Source: Pictodentalium vernedei (lineage: Eukaryota > Mollusca > Scaphopoda > Dentaliida > Dentaliidae). From it: DNA of 64,000 nucleotides. The translations under genes were made by a program, and so were the position numbers. The notes under the pieces are model-generated. The model was given only the letters and a program-made list of their open reading frames with translations, searched no databases and was not told where the DNA came from. Below are positions 1-11,617 of the stretch, in pieces. The stretch lies in contig JAUFNR010000097.1 of the NCBI GenBank assembly GCA_031216915.1, positions 1-64,000 on the forward strand, given 5' to 3'. How positions within the stretch are numbered: the stretch's first letter is position 1; the number at the start of each line of letters is the position of its first letter.

Positions 1-634
1 TACCCATGACAGACCTGACAGAAATTTGCTTAGACCATTCCATTTCTGTGGTCCCAAGGAAGCTTCACACCAAATAAGAATTCTCAGTGCCATGTAGTTT
101 TGGAGATATGTGCGTTTTGAATTTTGTTCTATTTTTAGCTCCTGCGGTTCCCATGGGGGGATGGGGAAATATTTTGGGGCATAAATTAATTACTTATGAT
201 CAAATAAACCCACAAATTAAATTTGGTTCAAATCAGCCTCTTGGTTCGAAAAACAGAAATTTTGGGCGGGGCGAAAATACTTGCCCTCCAATAAATGAAG
301 GCAAATAAAGACCCACAAACTTCTCTTGAACACAACTGAGTCTACACCTCAAAAGGAAGCAGCACACCACATATCAAATCTCTGCTACTCCTGGTCCACG
401 AGAAGATTTTTTAAGATTTTGGCAAAATTTTTGGGCATGGCCCTACTGAGGGCCAGGGCAACTTGATTTAAACAAAATCAAAATGCAATGTCATAACAAA
501 CAAGCATCTCAAATTTCACCTAATGATTAATCGGTTCAGCAGTTTTGGAGAAGACGCAAACACCAAGTTCACGGACGGCGGACGGCGAGTGATCAATACA
601 CCTCACCCTGACTGAAAGTCAGGTGAGCTAAAAA
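1..634 (+). mobile_element. Right end of a hairpin-ended tandem-repeat element (E1)
   Basis: This is the 3' part of an element whose start lies outside the window; it matches the end of the element at 45,430-48,540. It contains the conserved block with a TTTTTAGCTCCTG motif near 135, a GACGG-rich stretch near 575, and a terminal hairpin (CCTGACT, loop GAA, AGTCAGG) followed by TGAGCTAAAAA. No coding capacity is credible. The hairpin plus CTAA end resembles Helitron-type termini, but the class is not proven. Confidence 0.7.
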
Positions 635-639
635 CTCAG

Positions 640-746
640 TGGACCATGAGTGCTGCAGTTGGGCGAGACGCTTGGTTCAAGGAGAGAAGAAACTTGTAGC
701 TGCTGGCTTTCGAAAGTGTTGTTAAAACCCAATAAATAAATAAACA
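640..746 (+). mobile_element. SINE 3' fragment
   Basis: The segment has the 3' body of the local SINE family (GCTGGCTTTCGAAAGTGTTG, then TTAAAACCCAATAAATAAAT) without the tRNA-like head. The next element (E2) begins inside or right after its tail. The same junction occurs in the right copy at 48,545-48,655, so the arrangement predates the segmental duplication. Confidence 0.7.
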
Positions 747-2310
747 AGAGGCCCCACAGGGCCTGAAGCTCTCACCTTGAACAGAACATGATATAAACAG
801 AGAACAGAACACGATATAAGAGTCCAAGAATGAATCTACATTAAGCAATCCATCTCCATAGGATACACTGCATATCTTTGAGCCCCTCAGGAGTGACAAA
901 AACAGTCCAAGCATCATGCCTTTTCTTTAGTTGATCATGATGTAAAATGTGGAGCTCCCCTCTCAAGCCCCTTGATACAACCTATGTAGATTACTCTTCA
1001 CCTCTAGAGGGTACTGAATAAAAAATTGTCTAATTCTTCAGCTACTTGGCCAATTCTGGCTCCTATAGGGAGCTCAAATATCAACCCAGGCACTCGATTT
1101 GAACAAAGTTGAATCTGATCTCCTTAGAGATGCTGTATACCAAATACGAAAGCATTCTGACTGGTGGATTTGAAGAACAAAATTTTAAAGACATTTCCTC
1201 ATATTGCACTGAGTCAAATTTGGGCTACCATAGCGAGCCCAAAATGTGAATCTCCCCCCCCCCCCCTCCCCCCTTAGAGATGTTGTATACCAAATACGAA
1301 AGCATTCTGACTGGTGGATCTGGGGAAAAAGATTTTTAAAACAACTTCCCCATATAGCCCTAAGTTAAAATTTGGACTACCAAAGGAAGCCCAATATTAA
1401 CATATGGACTTGGTTTGAACAATCTTGAATCTGACCATCATAACAATGAGGGTACCAAACATAAACAAATTCTGACTCATGGTTCTGAAGAAGATTTTTA
1501 AAGAAAATTCCCCATAAAATTTGGGCTCCTGCATTGAGTCCAAATATGAATGTATGGGCTTCATTTTAACAAACTTGTATCTGACCCCTCTATGGATGCT
1601 GTACACCAAATATCAAAAGATTCTGAACACTGGTTCTTGAGAAAAGATTTTCTAAAATGTTTGCAAAAATGCTGCGCCAACATTATTCTGATGCCCTCTG
1701 CAGAACTCTCTAACAACAACAGAGGGCATTTTTTTACCATTCAATTCTACTGGTCCTAAGGATGCTTCATACCATAACTGTTCTCTGTTCCAAGTGGTTT
1801 GGGAAACATGGGAGTTTGAAAACATTTCTATTTTTCACTCCTGGGGTTCCCATGGGGATGCAGGGGTTTTTTTTGCATGAGGCAAGTATTTATGACCCAA
1901 TATTACCACATACTGAATTTCATTCAAATCGGACCATCGGTTCGGAAAATGGAAATTTTGGGTAGTACCAAAAATCTAACCACTGCCATTATAAAGCCAA
2001 ATAATGCTTCACAAAGTACGTTTGAACACACGTGATTCTACATCTCAAAAGGCAGTTCCATAACGAATATCAAGTCACTGTACCCACTGGTTCATCAGAT
2101 TTTAAAAATATTTTGGGAGCATTTTACCCCACCCCCTCCCTATGGGGCTGGGCATGTATTACAAAAATGTAATACCCCTTTGGTACCATTACCCACTCAA
2201 ACTTTAACTTGAATTGACCAAAACATGGTGTTGATGGATGACAGACGGATGGACAATGGACGGAGAGTGATTAGATATGCCCTGCTTGACTTTGTCGAAG
2301 TGAGTTAAAA
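743..2310 (+). mobile_element. Hairpin-ended tandem-repeat element (E2)
   Basis: The left end has the family signature ACAAGAGGCCCCACAGGGCC, itself able to form a hairpin, followed by a CTCACCTT motif. The interior has diverged tandem units of about 170 bp (AAATTTGGGCT..., TTTGAACAAACTTGAATCT..., CCAAATA...AAAGCATTCTGACTGGTGGAT, GATTTTTAAAG). It then has the conserved TTCCCATGGGGATG block (about 1,848) and a GACGG-rich segment, and ends with a small hairpin before GTGAGTTAAAA. It is non-coding. A C-rich tract sits at about 1,254-1,271. The paralogue is at 48,653-50,252. Confidence 0.7.
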
Positions 2311-2854
2311 AAAAAAAAAATTAAATGGTTCATGTCCGATATTTTACCCACGTTATTAAAATTGATAAATTTGTCACTGGAGTGCAACAAGGTTTATGCT
2401 ATATATAGCATTGCAAAGCCTTCTTGCACTCAAGCGATGGAATACTCTGAATACACCGCCACCCATGCTATTCTGCAGATTATCAGGCCTAAAACAAACC
2501 AAAAACATGAACTTATGCATGAATATTATTACAATGAATACACTGTCTTATACAAAGGAATACCACACAATCCAGTGTAGACTGATTTCAAAAAGTCCTC
2601 CGTAGTGGAAGGGCAATTTTAACAAACATACAGGCCCAAATACGCTCCATACACAGTGTAAAAAATCCACAAAATTAATAAACATTCCTGTATGTTTAAT
2701 AGGAATTAGGAGTATTGTAATTAAAAGTCAATTGTGTGGTTGTTTATAAACTTATATTACTTTGTTATCAGGTGTTAAAAAATATTAATATTTGTAAACA
2801 CACCCAACCATTTAGATTAGTCCCTGCTCATAGCAGTAACACAGACATACAGTA
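2311..2854. other. Gene-free stretch shared with the right copy
   Basis: No reading frame, RNA gene or defined terminal repeat is visible. The sequence is AT-rich and matches 50,253-50,781 in the duplicated copy, so it is ordinary duplicated intergenic or old repeat DNA. Confidence 0.5.
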
Positions 2855-3089
2855 CCGTTGCTGGTCATAATCCTTGCGTGGGCAGTGCATGATGTCCATG
2901 CATGTTTTTTCCAGATAATAGAAAATCATCATCAATAAAATTTTAATTAATGAAGCACTGAATTGTATCCTGTGGTTCATTAATTAAATTTTTGCTGATT
3001 ATTGCTGTAAACAATGTTTGAAAACTAATATCATTGCATCCGCAGAAATATTGCCCATCCACGGAAAGTGACCAGCCCAAGGCAGCACA
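2855..3089. mobile_element. Tc1-like MITE, third CAGT family (GTTGCC type)
   Basis: The left end lies after a TA (AGTA then CCGTTGCTGGTCA) and the right end reads TGACCAG...GGCAGCACAG, an eroded inverted copy. The centre is a palindrome around a TTAATTAATGAAGCAC motif. Better-preserved relatives at 44,795-45,040 and 60,865-61,104 define the termini CAGTTGCCGTGGACTGGTC. It is non-coding. The CAGT ends and TA flanks fit a Tc1-type non-autonomous element. Confidence 0.6.
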
Positions 3090-3440
3090 GAGTCAAGGTA
3101 ATTGTGTTTTACTGTCTTTAATTTCAAATTTTGTTTGTTTTTTTGTTTGTTTGTTTTGTTTTTTTGTTTTTTTTTTTTGGGGGGGGGGGGGGGGTGCACC
3201 AGACCCCCTCCACTGATGAGAGGGTCACACACCCTCTTGTCCTCACTCCTATCTCACTGCTATGTGGCTCAGGTGATTCTGTGCATCATATTCTTTTTGA
3301 CTCCCACTAGATACATGTATTACTCTTGCCCCTACATGTAACTTAGATATCCTGGCTAAGCACCAGTATAAACTAACATCAAATTGTGTGCTTATGTACA
3401 TGTACAGTAGCTAACATATTGGGATAGTATAATGTGCTTT
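3090..3440. repeat. Poly-T/poly-G tract and repeat A, copy 1
   Basis: A long T-rich and G-homopolymer tract (about 3,120-3,194) is followed by a block reading CCACTGATGAGAGGGTCACA that recurs at 6,740-7,060 and 51,040-51,370. Short glycine-rich and phenylalanine-rich reading frames here simply translate the homopolymer and are not genes. Confidence 0.75.
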
Positions 3441-3492
3441 GTCAGAAAACTTGATCAAGTATTGATGACAAACAACAATTTATCTTATCTTA

Positions 3493-3561
3493 TCCTGGTG
3501 CCAGTAATAAACAGTGTAAAAATTCCACAAATTTTTACACTGTTTATTACTGGCACCAGGT
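3493..3561. repeat. Near-perfect palindrome at a duplication junction
   Basis: CTGGTGCCAGTAATAAACAG and its reverse complement flank a short AT-rich centre. The left arm continues the repeat-A sequence that elsewhere (7,120, 51,415) runs on into different DNA, so the palindrome sits where the extra 3.6 kb of the left copy begins. Confidence 0.75.
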
Positions 3562-3639
3562 TTTTTCAGCTATATTCTGTTATTTGTTTGTTGTTGTTCT
3601 TTGTAAATTTTACTTGACCTGAAATAAATATTGTTTAAA

Positions 3640-4334
3640 CTAAAAACACTCATTCTCACCCCATGGTGATAACAAAGGTACCCAAGAAATTTCGTAAAGA
3701 TTGATTCATAAATATGGTCTCTAGCCCAAGTTGTATAGACGTTCTGTACAAAAAACTAATTGTACCTAATTTCAGTACAAAATGGCCACTGGTAGCCATC
3801 TTGAATTTTGGACTGCACCCAAAAACACTCATTCTCATTCCAAGGTGATAACAAAGGTACCCTAGAAGTTTCATGAAGATCAGTTCATAAATACAGCCTA
3901 CCCCAAGCCGTATTAACATGTGCACTTACTGGGTATACATGTAAGTAGCACTGAATAAATTAAAGTTCATCTAATTTGCATAATTTCAGCACGAGAAAAA
4001 AAACGGTATTATATGTGATGTACTCCATGTTACTAAACATTCATAGAAAAATTTATTCAAATCAGAACTTTCATACAGAAGTTCTGTACAAAAATGGCGA
4101 TTGCACTAATTTCTGTACAAAATGGCTGCTGGAGGCCATCTTGAATTTTGGACCGCACCCAAAAACACTTGTTCTCGCCCCCACGTGATAACAAAGGTAC
4201 TCAAGAAGTTTCGTAAAGATCGGTTCACCAATACACCCTCTAGCCCGAACCGTATTGAATTGCTGTTCCCGAACAGACGGACAATGGGCCATGACATAAC
4301 CTTAAATTTGACTTTGTCAAAGTTGATCTAAAAA
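3640..4334 (+). repeat. Tandem array of ~360-bp units (R1)
   Basis: About two units of a repeat marked by TACAAAATGGC, GCCATCTTGAATTTTGGAC, CACCCAAAAACACTC, GGTGATAACAAAGGTACCCA and AAGATCGGTTCATAAATAC. The array ends with a GACGGACAATGGGCC block, the hairpin TTTGAC/TTT/GTCAAA and GTTGATCTAAAAA. Open frames on both strands recur in every unit and reflect the repeat period rather than proteins. Confidence 0.8.
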
Positions 4335-5029
4335 TGGGGAGTATCCAGAGTATCACAAAACAAAAACCTATTTGTAAAGGACTCCCCCTTTCAAGGACAA
4401 TGAGACAGCGTTGGCATTCACCACCATGCTGCCTTGAGGCTGCATTTTGAATTCCTGTGTTTGTTGTTCTTATGAAATATTATTTTATTATTATCAGTTA
4501 TGGTACAAATACGGTACCGAGAGCACACTTTCAGGAACTGCTGATGTCTGATGGCGACTGTGTGTCAGTGCGTGAGGTGCACACATACTTTTGGGGTTCT
4601 ATACACCACATCCTTCATTTTGCAATATAATTTGTGTAAATTTATTTGCAATTTATAGAATTTCAGACTTGTAAATTTCATAGTATTGTTTTTGCCTTAG
4701 TTATGGTGCTTTATAAGTAATGGGAAATTTAGTTTGAAATGAAAGTGTCAATGACACTGTAGCTCAACTTGTCAAGACAAAGACATGTACATGTACAGTA
4801 TGTGACACAGCAATGAGAAACATCTAGGTAATGACCTGATAACAAAGGTACATATAAAGTATTGTAACGGTCTGTACATAAATACTGGCTGTTGCCTGTA
4901 ACAAATGTATAGGTAAAGTATTGTAAAGGTGGGTGACAGTCAGATGCTAAACTAGAAAAAAATCTTTGAGTCCCAGAATGGGTCTGACTGAACCCCAAAA
5001 TATTTGTTCTCATAGCACAGTGATAACAA
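4335..5029. repeat. Repeat B (three copies in the window)
   Basis: The block starting GGGGAGTATCCAGAGTATCA and containing CACCACCATGCTGCC recurs at 9,690-10,090 and 53,809-54,215. No gene is visible; the stretch after about 4,740 has only scattered pieces of the 360-bp repeat. Confidence 0.7.
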
Positions 5030-6536
5030 AGGCACCCCAAAACACACTCATTCCTGTCCCAAGGTGAAAACAAAGGTACCCAAGAAGTTTCGTGAAGATC
5101 AGTTCACAAATATGAGCTGTGTAGAAGTTGTGACAAAAAACTGATTGGACCTAATTTCGGTACAAAATGGCCACACCCAGAAACACTCGTTCTCGTCCCA
5201 AGGAGATAACAAAGGTACCCAAGAAGTTTTGTGAAGATCGGTTCATAAATACAGCCTCTAGCCCGAGCCGTATTGACATGTGCACTTACAGTGTATAAGT
5301 AGCACTGAATAAATCAAAGTTCATCTAATTTGCATAATTTCTGCACGAGAAAAAAACCCGTACTATATGTGATGTATTCCATGTTACTAAACATTCATAC
5401 AAAAATATATTCAAATCAGAACTTTCATACAGAAGTTCTGTACAAAAGACTGATTGCATTAATTTTGGTACAAAATGGCTGCTGGTGGCCATCTTGAATT
5501 TTGGACCACACCCAAAAACACTTGTTCTCATCCCACGGTGATAACAAAGGTACCCAAGAAGTTTCGTAAAGATCGGTTCATAAATACGGCCTCTAGCCTG
5601 AGCCGTATATAGAAGTTGTGTACAAAAAACTGATTAGACCTAATTTCGGTACAAAATGGCCACTGGCAGCCATCTTGAATTTTGGACTGCACCCAGAAAC
5701 ACTCGTTCTTGTCCCAAGGTGATAACAAAGGTACCCAAGACGTTTGAAGATCGGTTCATAAATACAGACTCTAGCATGAGCCGTATTGACATGTGTACTT
5801 ACTGTGTGTAAGTAGCACTGAAAAAATCAAAGTTCATCTAATTTGCATAATTTCTGCATGAGAAAAAAAACCCGTATTATATGTGATGTATCCCATGGTA
5901 CTAAACATTCACACAAAAAATTATTCAAATCAGCGCTTTCATATGGAAGTTCTGTGCAAAAATCTGATTGCACCAAATTTTGTACAAAATGGCTGCCATC
6001 GGCCATCTTGAATTTCGGACCGGACCCAAAAACACTCGTTCTCGTCCCACGGTGATAACAAAGGTACCCAAGGAATTTCGTAAAGATCGGTTCATAAATA
6101 CGGCCTCTAGCCCGAGCCGTATTGGCATTTGCACTTACAGTGCTGAAAGTAACACCAAAAAACATCAAAGTTAGTCTAATTTGCATAATTTACGCACGAG
6201 AAAAAAAGCCGTATTATATGTGATGTATCCCATGGTACTGAACATTCATACAAAAAATTATTCAAATCATAGCTTTCATATGGAAGTTCTGTACAAAAAA
6301 CAGATTTCTGCATTGTCGGTACAAAATGGCGGCTGGCAGCCATCTTGAATTTCGGACCAAACCCAAGAACACTCGTTCTCGTCCCACGGTCATAACAAAG
6401 GTACCCAAGAAGTTTCTTAAAGATCGGTTCATAAATACGGCCTCTAGCCCAAGCCGTATCCAATTGTTGGCGGACAGACGGACGGCGGGCCATGGCATAA
6501 GCTCAAATTTGGCTTCGCCAAAGTTGAGCTAAAAAA
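5030..6536 (+). repeat. Tandem array of ~360-bp units (R2)
   Basis: About four units of the same repeat as R1, present only in the left copy. The 3' border is the clearest of its type: CAGACGGACGGCGGGCC, hairpin TTTGGC/TTC/GCCAAA, then GTTGAGCTAAAAA. It contains no stable coding frame. Confidence 0.85.
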
Positions 6537-7356
6537 GGGGTTCATGAAGATTCAGTCACAGGAAGATTCAGCCCTCATACTTTTTCAGAGAATATTCGGT
6601 CCCCAATTTCATTCATGCCGCCACCCCTCTCTCCTGTTAACCCATATATTGAACATCCCAAAAGACATTTTAATATCTAGATATTTATGCTTGTTCGCAA
6701 CTTATTATGGACACAAAAGGACACAGATTCAAGGTAATTGTGTTTTACTGTCTTGAATTTTTTTATTTTTTTTTTTTTTGGGGGGGGGGGGGGGGTGTGG
6801 GGGGGGGGAGGTGCACCTGACCCCCTCCACTGATGAGAGGGTCACACACCCTCTTGTCCTCACCCCTATCTCACTGCTATGTGGCTCAGGTGATTCTGTG
6901 CATCATATTCTTTATTACCCAGCCCCACTCCCACTAGATATTACTCTTGCCCCTACATGTAACTTAGATATCCTGGCTAAGCACCAGTATAATGGTAAAC
7001 CATCATCAAATTGTGTGCTTATGTCCAGTAGCTGACATATTGGAATAGTATAATGTGCTTTGTCAGAAACTTGATCAAGTATTGATGACAAACAATTTTC
7101 ATTACCAGTACCTGGTGCCAGTAATAAAATAAGATTTGCAAATATCACCCTGCGTTTTTTCAGCTATTAACTAACATAAAATTGTGCGCTTCATGAAAAT
7201 TATTTCGTTACTACCTGTTAAAAATTACTGTTTCTTGTTTTGCTCTTTTAGAAAAAGAAATCACTCCTTTTCTGGCAGGCATACTAAACACCGAGGCAAA
7301 CCGAGGAATACCAAGGTGAATAAAAACAGGAGAGAAACGGGTATGAGGTGGTGTGT
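6537..7356. repeat. Second copies of repeats A and B-end
   Basis: The GGTTCATGAAGATTCAGTCA block (also at 10,096 and 54,213) runs into a G-homopolymer (6,780-6,810) and then repeat A (6,810-7,070), which here continues as in the right copy at 51,370-51,650. This is therefore the ancestral arrangement, and 3,090-3,480 is the extra copy. No gene seen. Confidence 0.65.
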
Positions 7357-7712
7357 TCTTTTTATTATTTATTTATTGGTGTTTAAGGTCACATTTATCT
7401 GCACAACAGCTTATTGTGACCATGGCAGTTTTATGGATGGAGGAAACTAGAGTACCCCAGGAGAACCACTGAGCAATGGCAAGCAACTGTTAGCTCCCCA
7501 ACATACTACACAAGCAGGGTTAGCCTTGTTCGAAGACAGGTGCACCAAGAACATGCAGTATGCCTTAGTACACAGCATAACTTTCCCCCACATGGGTAGT
7601 GGGGGTGAAGTGTCTTGCCCAAGGACACAAAGCTGTTGCCGCAGGTGGGATTCGAACCGAGGATTTCTCGGCTTGCAGTCTGCACCTCTACCTACTGAGC
7701 TAATGCATCCCT
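7357..7712 (-). mobile_element. tRNA-headed SINE
   Basis: Read on the minus strand, the head has an A box-like GAGCTCAGTAGG area and the B box GGTTCGAATCC (with one change), then the family body GTGTCCTTGGGCAAGACACT. The tail is (AATA)n at the 7,357 end. It is non-autonomous and would be copied by a LINE. Paralogue at 51,652-52,006. Confidence 0.85.
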
Positions 7713-7879
7713 GATGGTGTATTCTGATTATGTAAATAGATTTAAGCAGTACTAGTATGTGATTGGTTTTAATGCCATATTTGAGAATTATGGGTGCTGA
7801 AGTAATAAGAGTGTGCTGAAAAATCTTCCCTTTGGTATTTAGTAGGTAGCTTGGTAATGGTAAAGTGACTTCACCTCAG

Positions 7880-9689
7880 TAAGCAACAGTGTGAAAGCCG
7901 GCAGCCATCTTTAATATCGGGCCGCACCCGAAAACACTTGTTCTCATCCCAAAGTGATAACAAAGGTACCCAAGAAGTTTCATGAAGATTGGTTCATAAA
8001 TACAGCCTCCAGCCTTAGCGTACTGACATGTGCACTTACAGTGTATAAGTAGCACTGAATAAATCAAAGGTCATCTAATTTGCATAATTTCTGCAAGAGA
8101 AAAAAACCTGTATTATACAGTATTTTTTGTGATGTATTCCATGTTACTAAACATTCATACAAAAATTTATTCAAATCAGAACTTTCATGCAGAAGTTCTG
8201 TACAAAAAACTGATTGCACTAATTTTGGTACAAAATGGCTGCTAGTGGCCATCTTGAATTTCGAACTGCACCCAAAAACACTCGCTCTCATCCCACGGTG
8301 ATAACAAAGGTACCCAAGATGTTTCGTAAAGATCGGTTCATAAATACGGCCTCTAGCCTGAGCCGTATAGAAGTTGTGTACAAAAAACTGATTGTACCTA
8401 ATTTTGGTACAAAATGGTCACTGGCAGCCATCTTGAATTTTGGATCGCACCCCAAAACACTCGTTCTCGTCCCTAGGTGATAACAAAGGTACCCAAGAAG
8501 TTTGGTGAAGATCGGTTCATAAATACAGCCCCTAGCTCGAGCTTTATTGACATGTGAACTTACTGTGTATAAGTAGCACTGAATAAATCAAAGTTCGTCT
8601 AATTTGCATAATTTCTGTACAAGAAAAAAACCTGTATTTTTGTGATGTATTCCATGTTACTAAACAATCATACACAAATTTATTCAAATCAGAACTTTCA
8701 TACAGAAGTTCTGTACAAAAAACTGATTGCAGCAGCCCTTGAAATTGGCGACGGCAAATGGCAATGCCATCGCAAAAAGCTGTCGTAAAAAAGTTTTGCG
8801 ACAGCACCTAGTTGCTGTGGTACCTGTGGTGTCGGGGCTGTGTAAAACAGAGACTCAGATAAAATGCTGTCGTAACTGCCGTCGCAAACCAATTTTGCGA
8901 TGGCATTTTTGTGCCATCGTAAAAAATGACCAATTTCAAGGGCTGTTGCAGTAATTTCAGTACAAAATAGCTGCCGGCGGCCATCGAGAATTTTGGACTC
9001 CCCCCAAAAACACTCATTCTAACCCCATGGTGATAACAAAGGTACCCAAGAAATTTTGTAAAATCGGTACATAAATACGGCCTCTAGCCCAAGTTGTATA
9101 GAAGTTCTGTACAAAAAACTGATTGTACCTAATTTCGGTACAAAATGGCCACTGGTAGCCATCTTGAATTTTGGGCTGCACCCAAAAACACTCATTCTCA
9201 TCCCAAGGTGATAACAAAGGTACTCAAGAAGATTCATGAAGATCAGTTCATAAATATAGCCTAGCTGAGCCGTATTGACATGTGCACTTACTGGGTATAC
9301 ATGTCAGTAGCACTGAATAAATTAAAGTTCATCTAATTTCCATAATTTCAGCATGAGAAAAAGCCCTTTATTATATGTGATGTACTCCATGTTACTAAAC
9401 ATTCATACAAAAATTTATTCAAATCAGAACTTTCATACATAAGTTCTGAACAAAAAACTGATTGCACTAATTTCTGTACAAAATGACTGCTGGAGGCCAT
9501 CTTGCATTTTGGACCGCACCCAAAAACACTCTTCCCACGGTGATAACAAAGGTACCCAAGAAGTTTCGTAAAGATCGGTTCATAAATAAAGTCTCTAGCC
9601 CGAGCCGTATTGAATTGTTGTTCCCAAACAGACGGACAATGGGCTATGACATAACCTTAAATATGACTATGTCAAAGCTGAGCTAAAAA
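7880..9689 (+). repeat. Tandem array of ~360-bp units (R3)
   Basis: Four to five units matching R1 and R2, ending with a TGAC/TAT/GTCA hairpin and AGCTGAGCTAAAAA. Interrupted at 8,733-8,945 by a small inverted-repeat element that the right copy lacks. Confidence 0.85.
8733..8945. mobile_element. 213-bp MITE, left copy only
   Basis: Terminal inverted repeats begin CAGCCCTTGAAATTGG at both ends, with further internal inverted repeats (GCAAATGGCAATGCCATCGC and its partner). TTGCAG flanks both sides, and the empty site in the right copy (about 53,020) has a single TTGCAG. A 6-bp target duplication follows directly from this comparison. Superfamily uncertain. Confidence 0.85.
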
Positions 9690-10339
9690 TGGGGAGTATC
9701 CAGAGTATCACAAAACAAAAACCTATTTGTAAAGGACTCCCCCTTTCAAGGACAATCTGACAGCGTTGGCATTCACCACCATGCTGCCCTGAGGCTGCAT
9801 TTTGAATTCCTGTGTTTGTTGTTCTTATGAAATATTATTTTATTATTATCAGCTATGGTACAAATATGGTACCGATAGCACACTTTCAGGAACCGTTGAT
9901 TTCTGATAGCGACTGTGTGTCAGTGTGTGAGGTGCACACATACTTTTGGGGTTCTATACACCACATCCTTTATTTTGCTATATAATTTGTGTAAATTTAT
10001 TTGCAATTTATAGAATTTCAGACTTGGAAATTTCATAGGATTGTTTTTGCCTTAGTTAGGGTTGCTTTATAAGTAATGGGCAATTTAGTTTGAAAAAAGG
10101 GGTTCATGAAGATTCAGTCACAGAAAGATTCAGCCCTCATACTTTTTCTGAGAATATTCGGTCTCAGTGGTGGTCGCATGTCATCACCTCTGCGGTCAAA
10201 TCCTCACAGAAATTTTTTTTTTAAATATTCTATGCATTTTTTCTATTGTTTTATTTTAAGGATTTATGATTACTAATTATGACAAAATTACAAGTGGGAT
10301 AGGAGACAAACCTTAATGAAGCTGGAACTAAAAAAAAAA
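9690..10339. repeat. Repeat B, copy 2, plus flanking sequence
   Basis: Matches 4,335-4,740 and 53,809-54,440 (GGGGAGTATCCAGAGTATCA onward). No reading frame or RNA gene supported. Confidence 0.65.
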
Positions 10340-10916
10340 TAGGGATCTGCGAATCACAAATTTCTTTTCGAATTGAATCTCAAATCGAATCATGCCTCCG
10401 ATATCGACATCGAATTGAATCCCAAATCAAATCTTAAAAGACAAGTTATTTCATATTGCATCAAACGGAAGTTACGGAACACTGTGATGACCCTATGCGA
10501 CGAGTGAACACCTTAAACACCAATAACTAAATATTCTCTGTAGCACAGTCGCTGAAACAGCTAGGCCTATTGTCCATAGTTTTAGTTTTTGAAGGCCTAA
10601 CTTGTTACTATTCACGTTCTTAAGAAATAGTAACAAGTTAAGCCTTCAAAAACCAAAACTATGGATAATGTTCTGGGCCAAATTCACACCTTATCTAACA
10701 ATTAAACATTGTCAATTACTCAAATAAATAGGAATTGAGCCTACATGAATGAATTTTCTAATGACAGTTTTATCCTATTTTTGTTGGAAATGTAACAAAT
10801 TGAAGTTAGTATGAGAGATTCGAAAAAATTGAATCCTGAAACTGATTCGGGATTGATCTTGAAGCATACGTATGGTATCGATATCAAATCGAATCTCGAA
10901 TATTCGCAGGACCCTA
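10340..10916. mobile_element. hAT-like MITE, left copy only
   Basis: Ends are TAGGGATCTGCGAATC and the inverse of CGAATATTCGCAGGACCCTA. The interior is rich in degenerate CGAATC repeats, as is the element at 35,305. The right copy has only an A-run at about 54,445, so the target was poly-A and an 8-bp A duplication is possible but unprovable. A second palindrome is nested at about 10,572-10,672 (GTTTTTGAAGGCTTAACTTG-type arms). No coding capacity. Confidence 0.75.
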
Positions 10917-10934
10917 AAAAAAACCTTCCCAAAA

Positions 10935-11196
10935 CAAGCTGAGAGGTTCTCAGCTCGAATCCCAATTGCGGCAAGCCGCAACTGAAATAAGGCGTACTGC
11001 ACATCGATGATGCACTTGTCTTCAACCAATGCTAACCCTGCTTGCTTGGAGTAACAATGTTGAGAAGCCTGACAGTTGCTTGTCACTGTTGCTCGGTGGT
11101 TCTCTCCGGGTGCTCTGGCTGGGTTCCTCCACCAGTAAAACTGTTGGGTGGCCCTGGCTGTAAAAACTGTTGTTAAACCCAATAAATAAAGAAATC
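10935..11196 (+). mobile_element. SINE, 5'-truncated head
   Basis: Starts around the B box (AGCTCGAATCCC), continues with GGCGTACTGCACATCGATGA and the TGCTCGGTGGTTCTCTCCGG body, and ends in CCCAATAAATAAAG. Present in both duplication copies (54,470-54,716), so it predates the duplication. Confidence 0.8.
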
Positions 11197-11617
11197 AAAT
11201 TTGCTGAATCCAAGACCTTTGAATGATGGTTTTGATTGGGGTGTGTGTGGGGGGGGCATGGGGGGGGGGGTGGTTATACAGTGGTGCCCACTTAATTGGA
11301 TATATCTTAATTGCATATCCCTGTTAATAGAATGTAATTTCCCAACACAAAACCATTTACCATGTCTCCAGTACAAATTTGACCTGGTAATTGAATATAG
11401 GTTATAGAGTAATCTCCTGTTAATTGAATAAAAAATCTTGTAACATGTTGAGAAATTGCCCTGACTCTTCCCAGCTTTCCTTTGTTATCAGGGCTTATAT
11501 TTCGTCGAGAATCCGAGAATCGATTCACGTAAAGATTCGCGCAACAAGACCAGCGAGAATCCGTGTAGATTCTCACAGCACCTCTGCTAGGATTCGCGTG
11601 AAAACAATTGAGTCAAT

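Noticed and set aside
3102-3341. Phe/Gly-rich small protein
   Set aside because: It reads a poly-T/poly-G tract that varies in length among copies.
5325-6498. Proteins with recurring WLPAAILNFGP / NTRSRPTVITKV-type peptides on both strands
   Set aside because: They are translations of the ~360-bp tandem repeat; every unit yields them on both strands and they show no domain.
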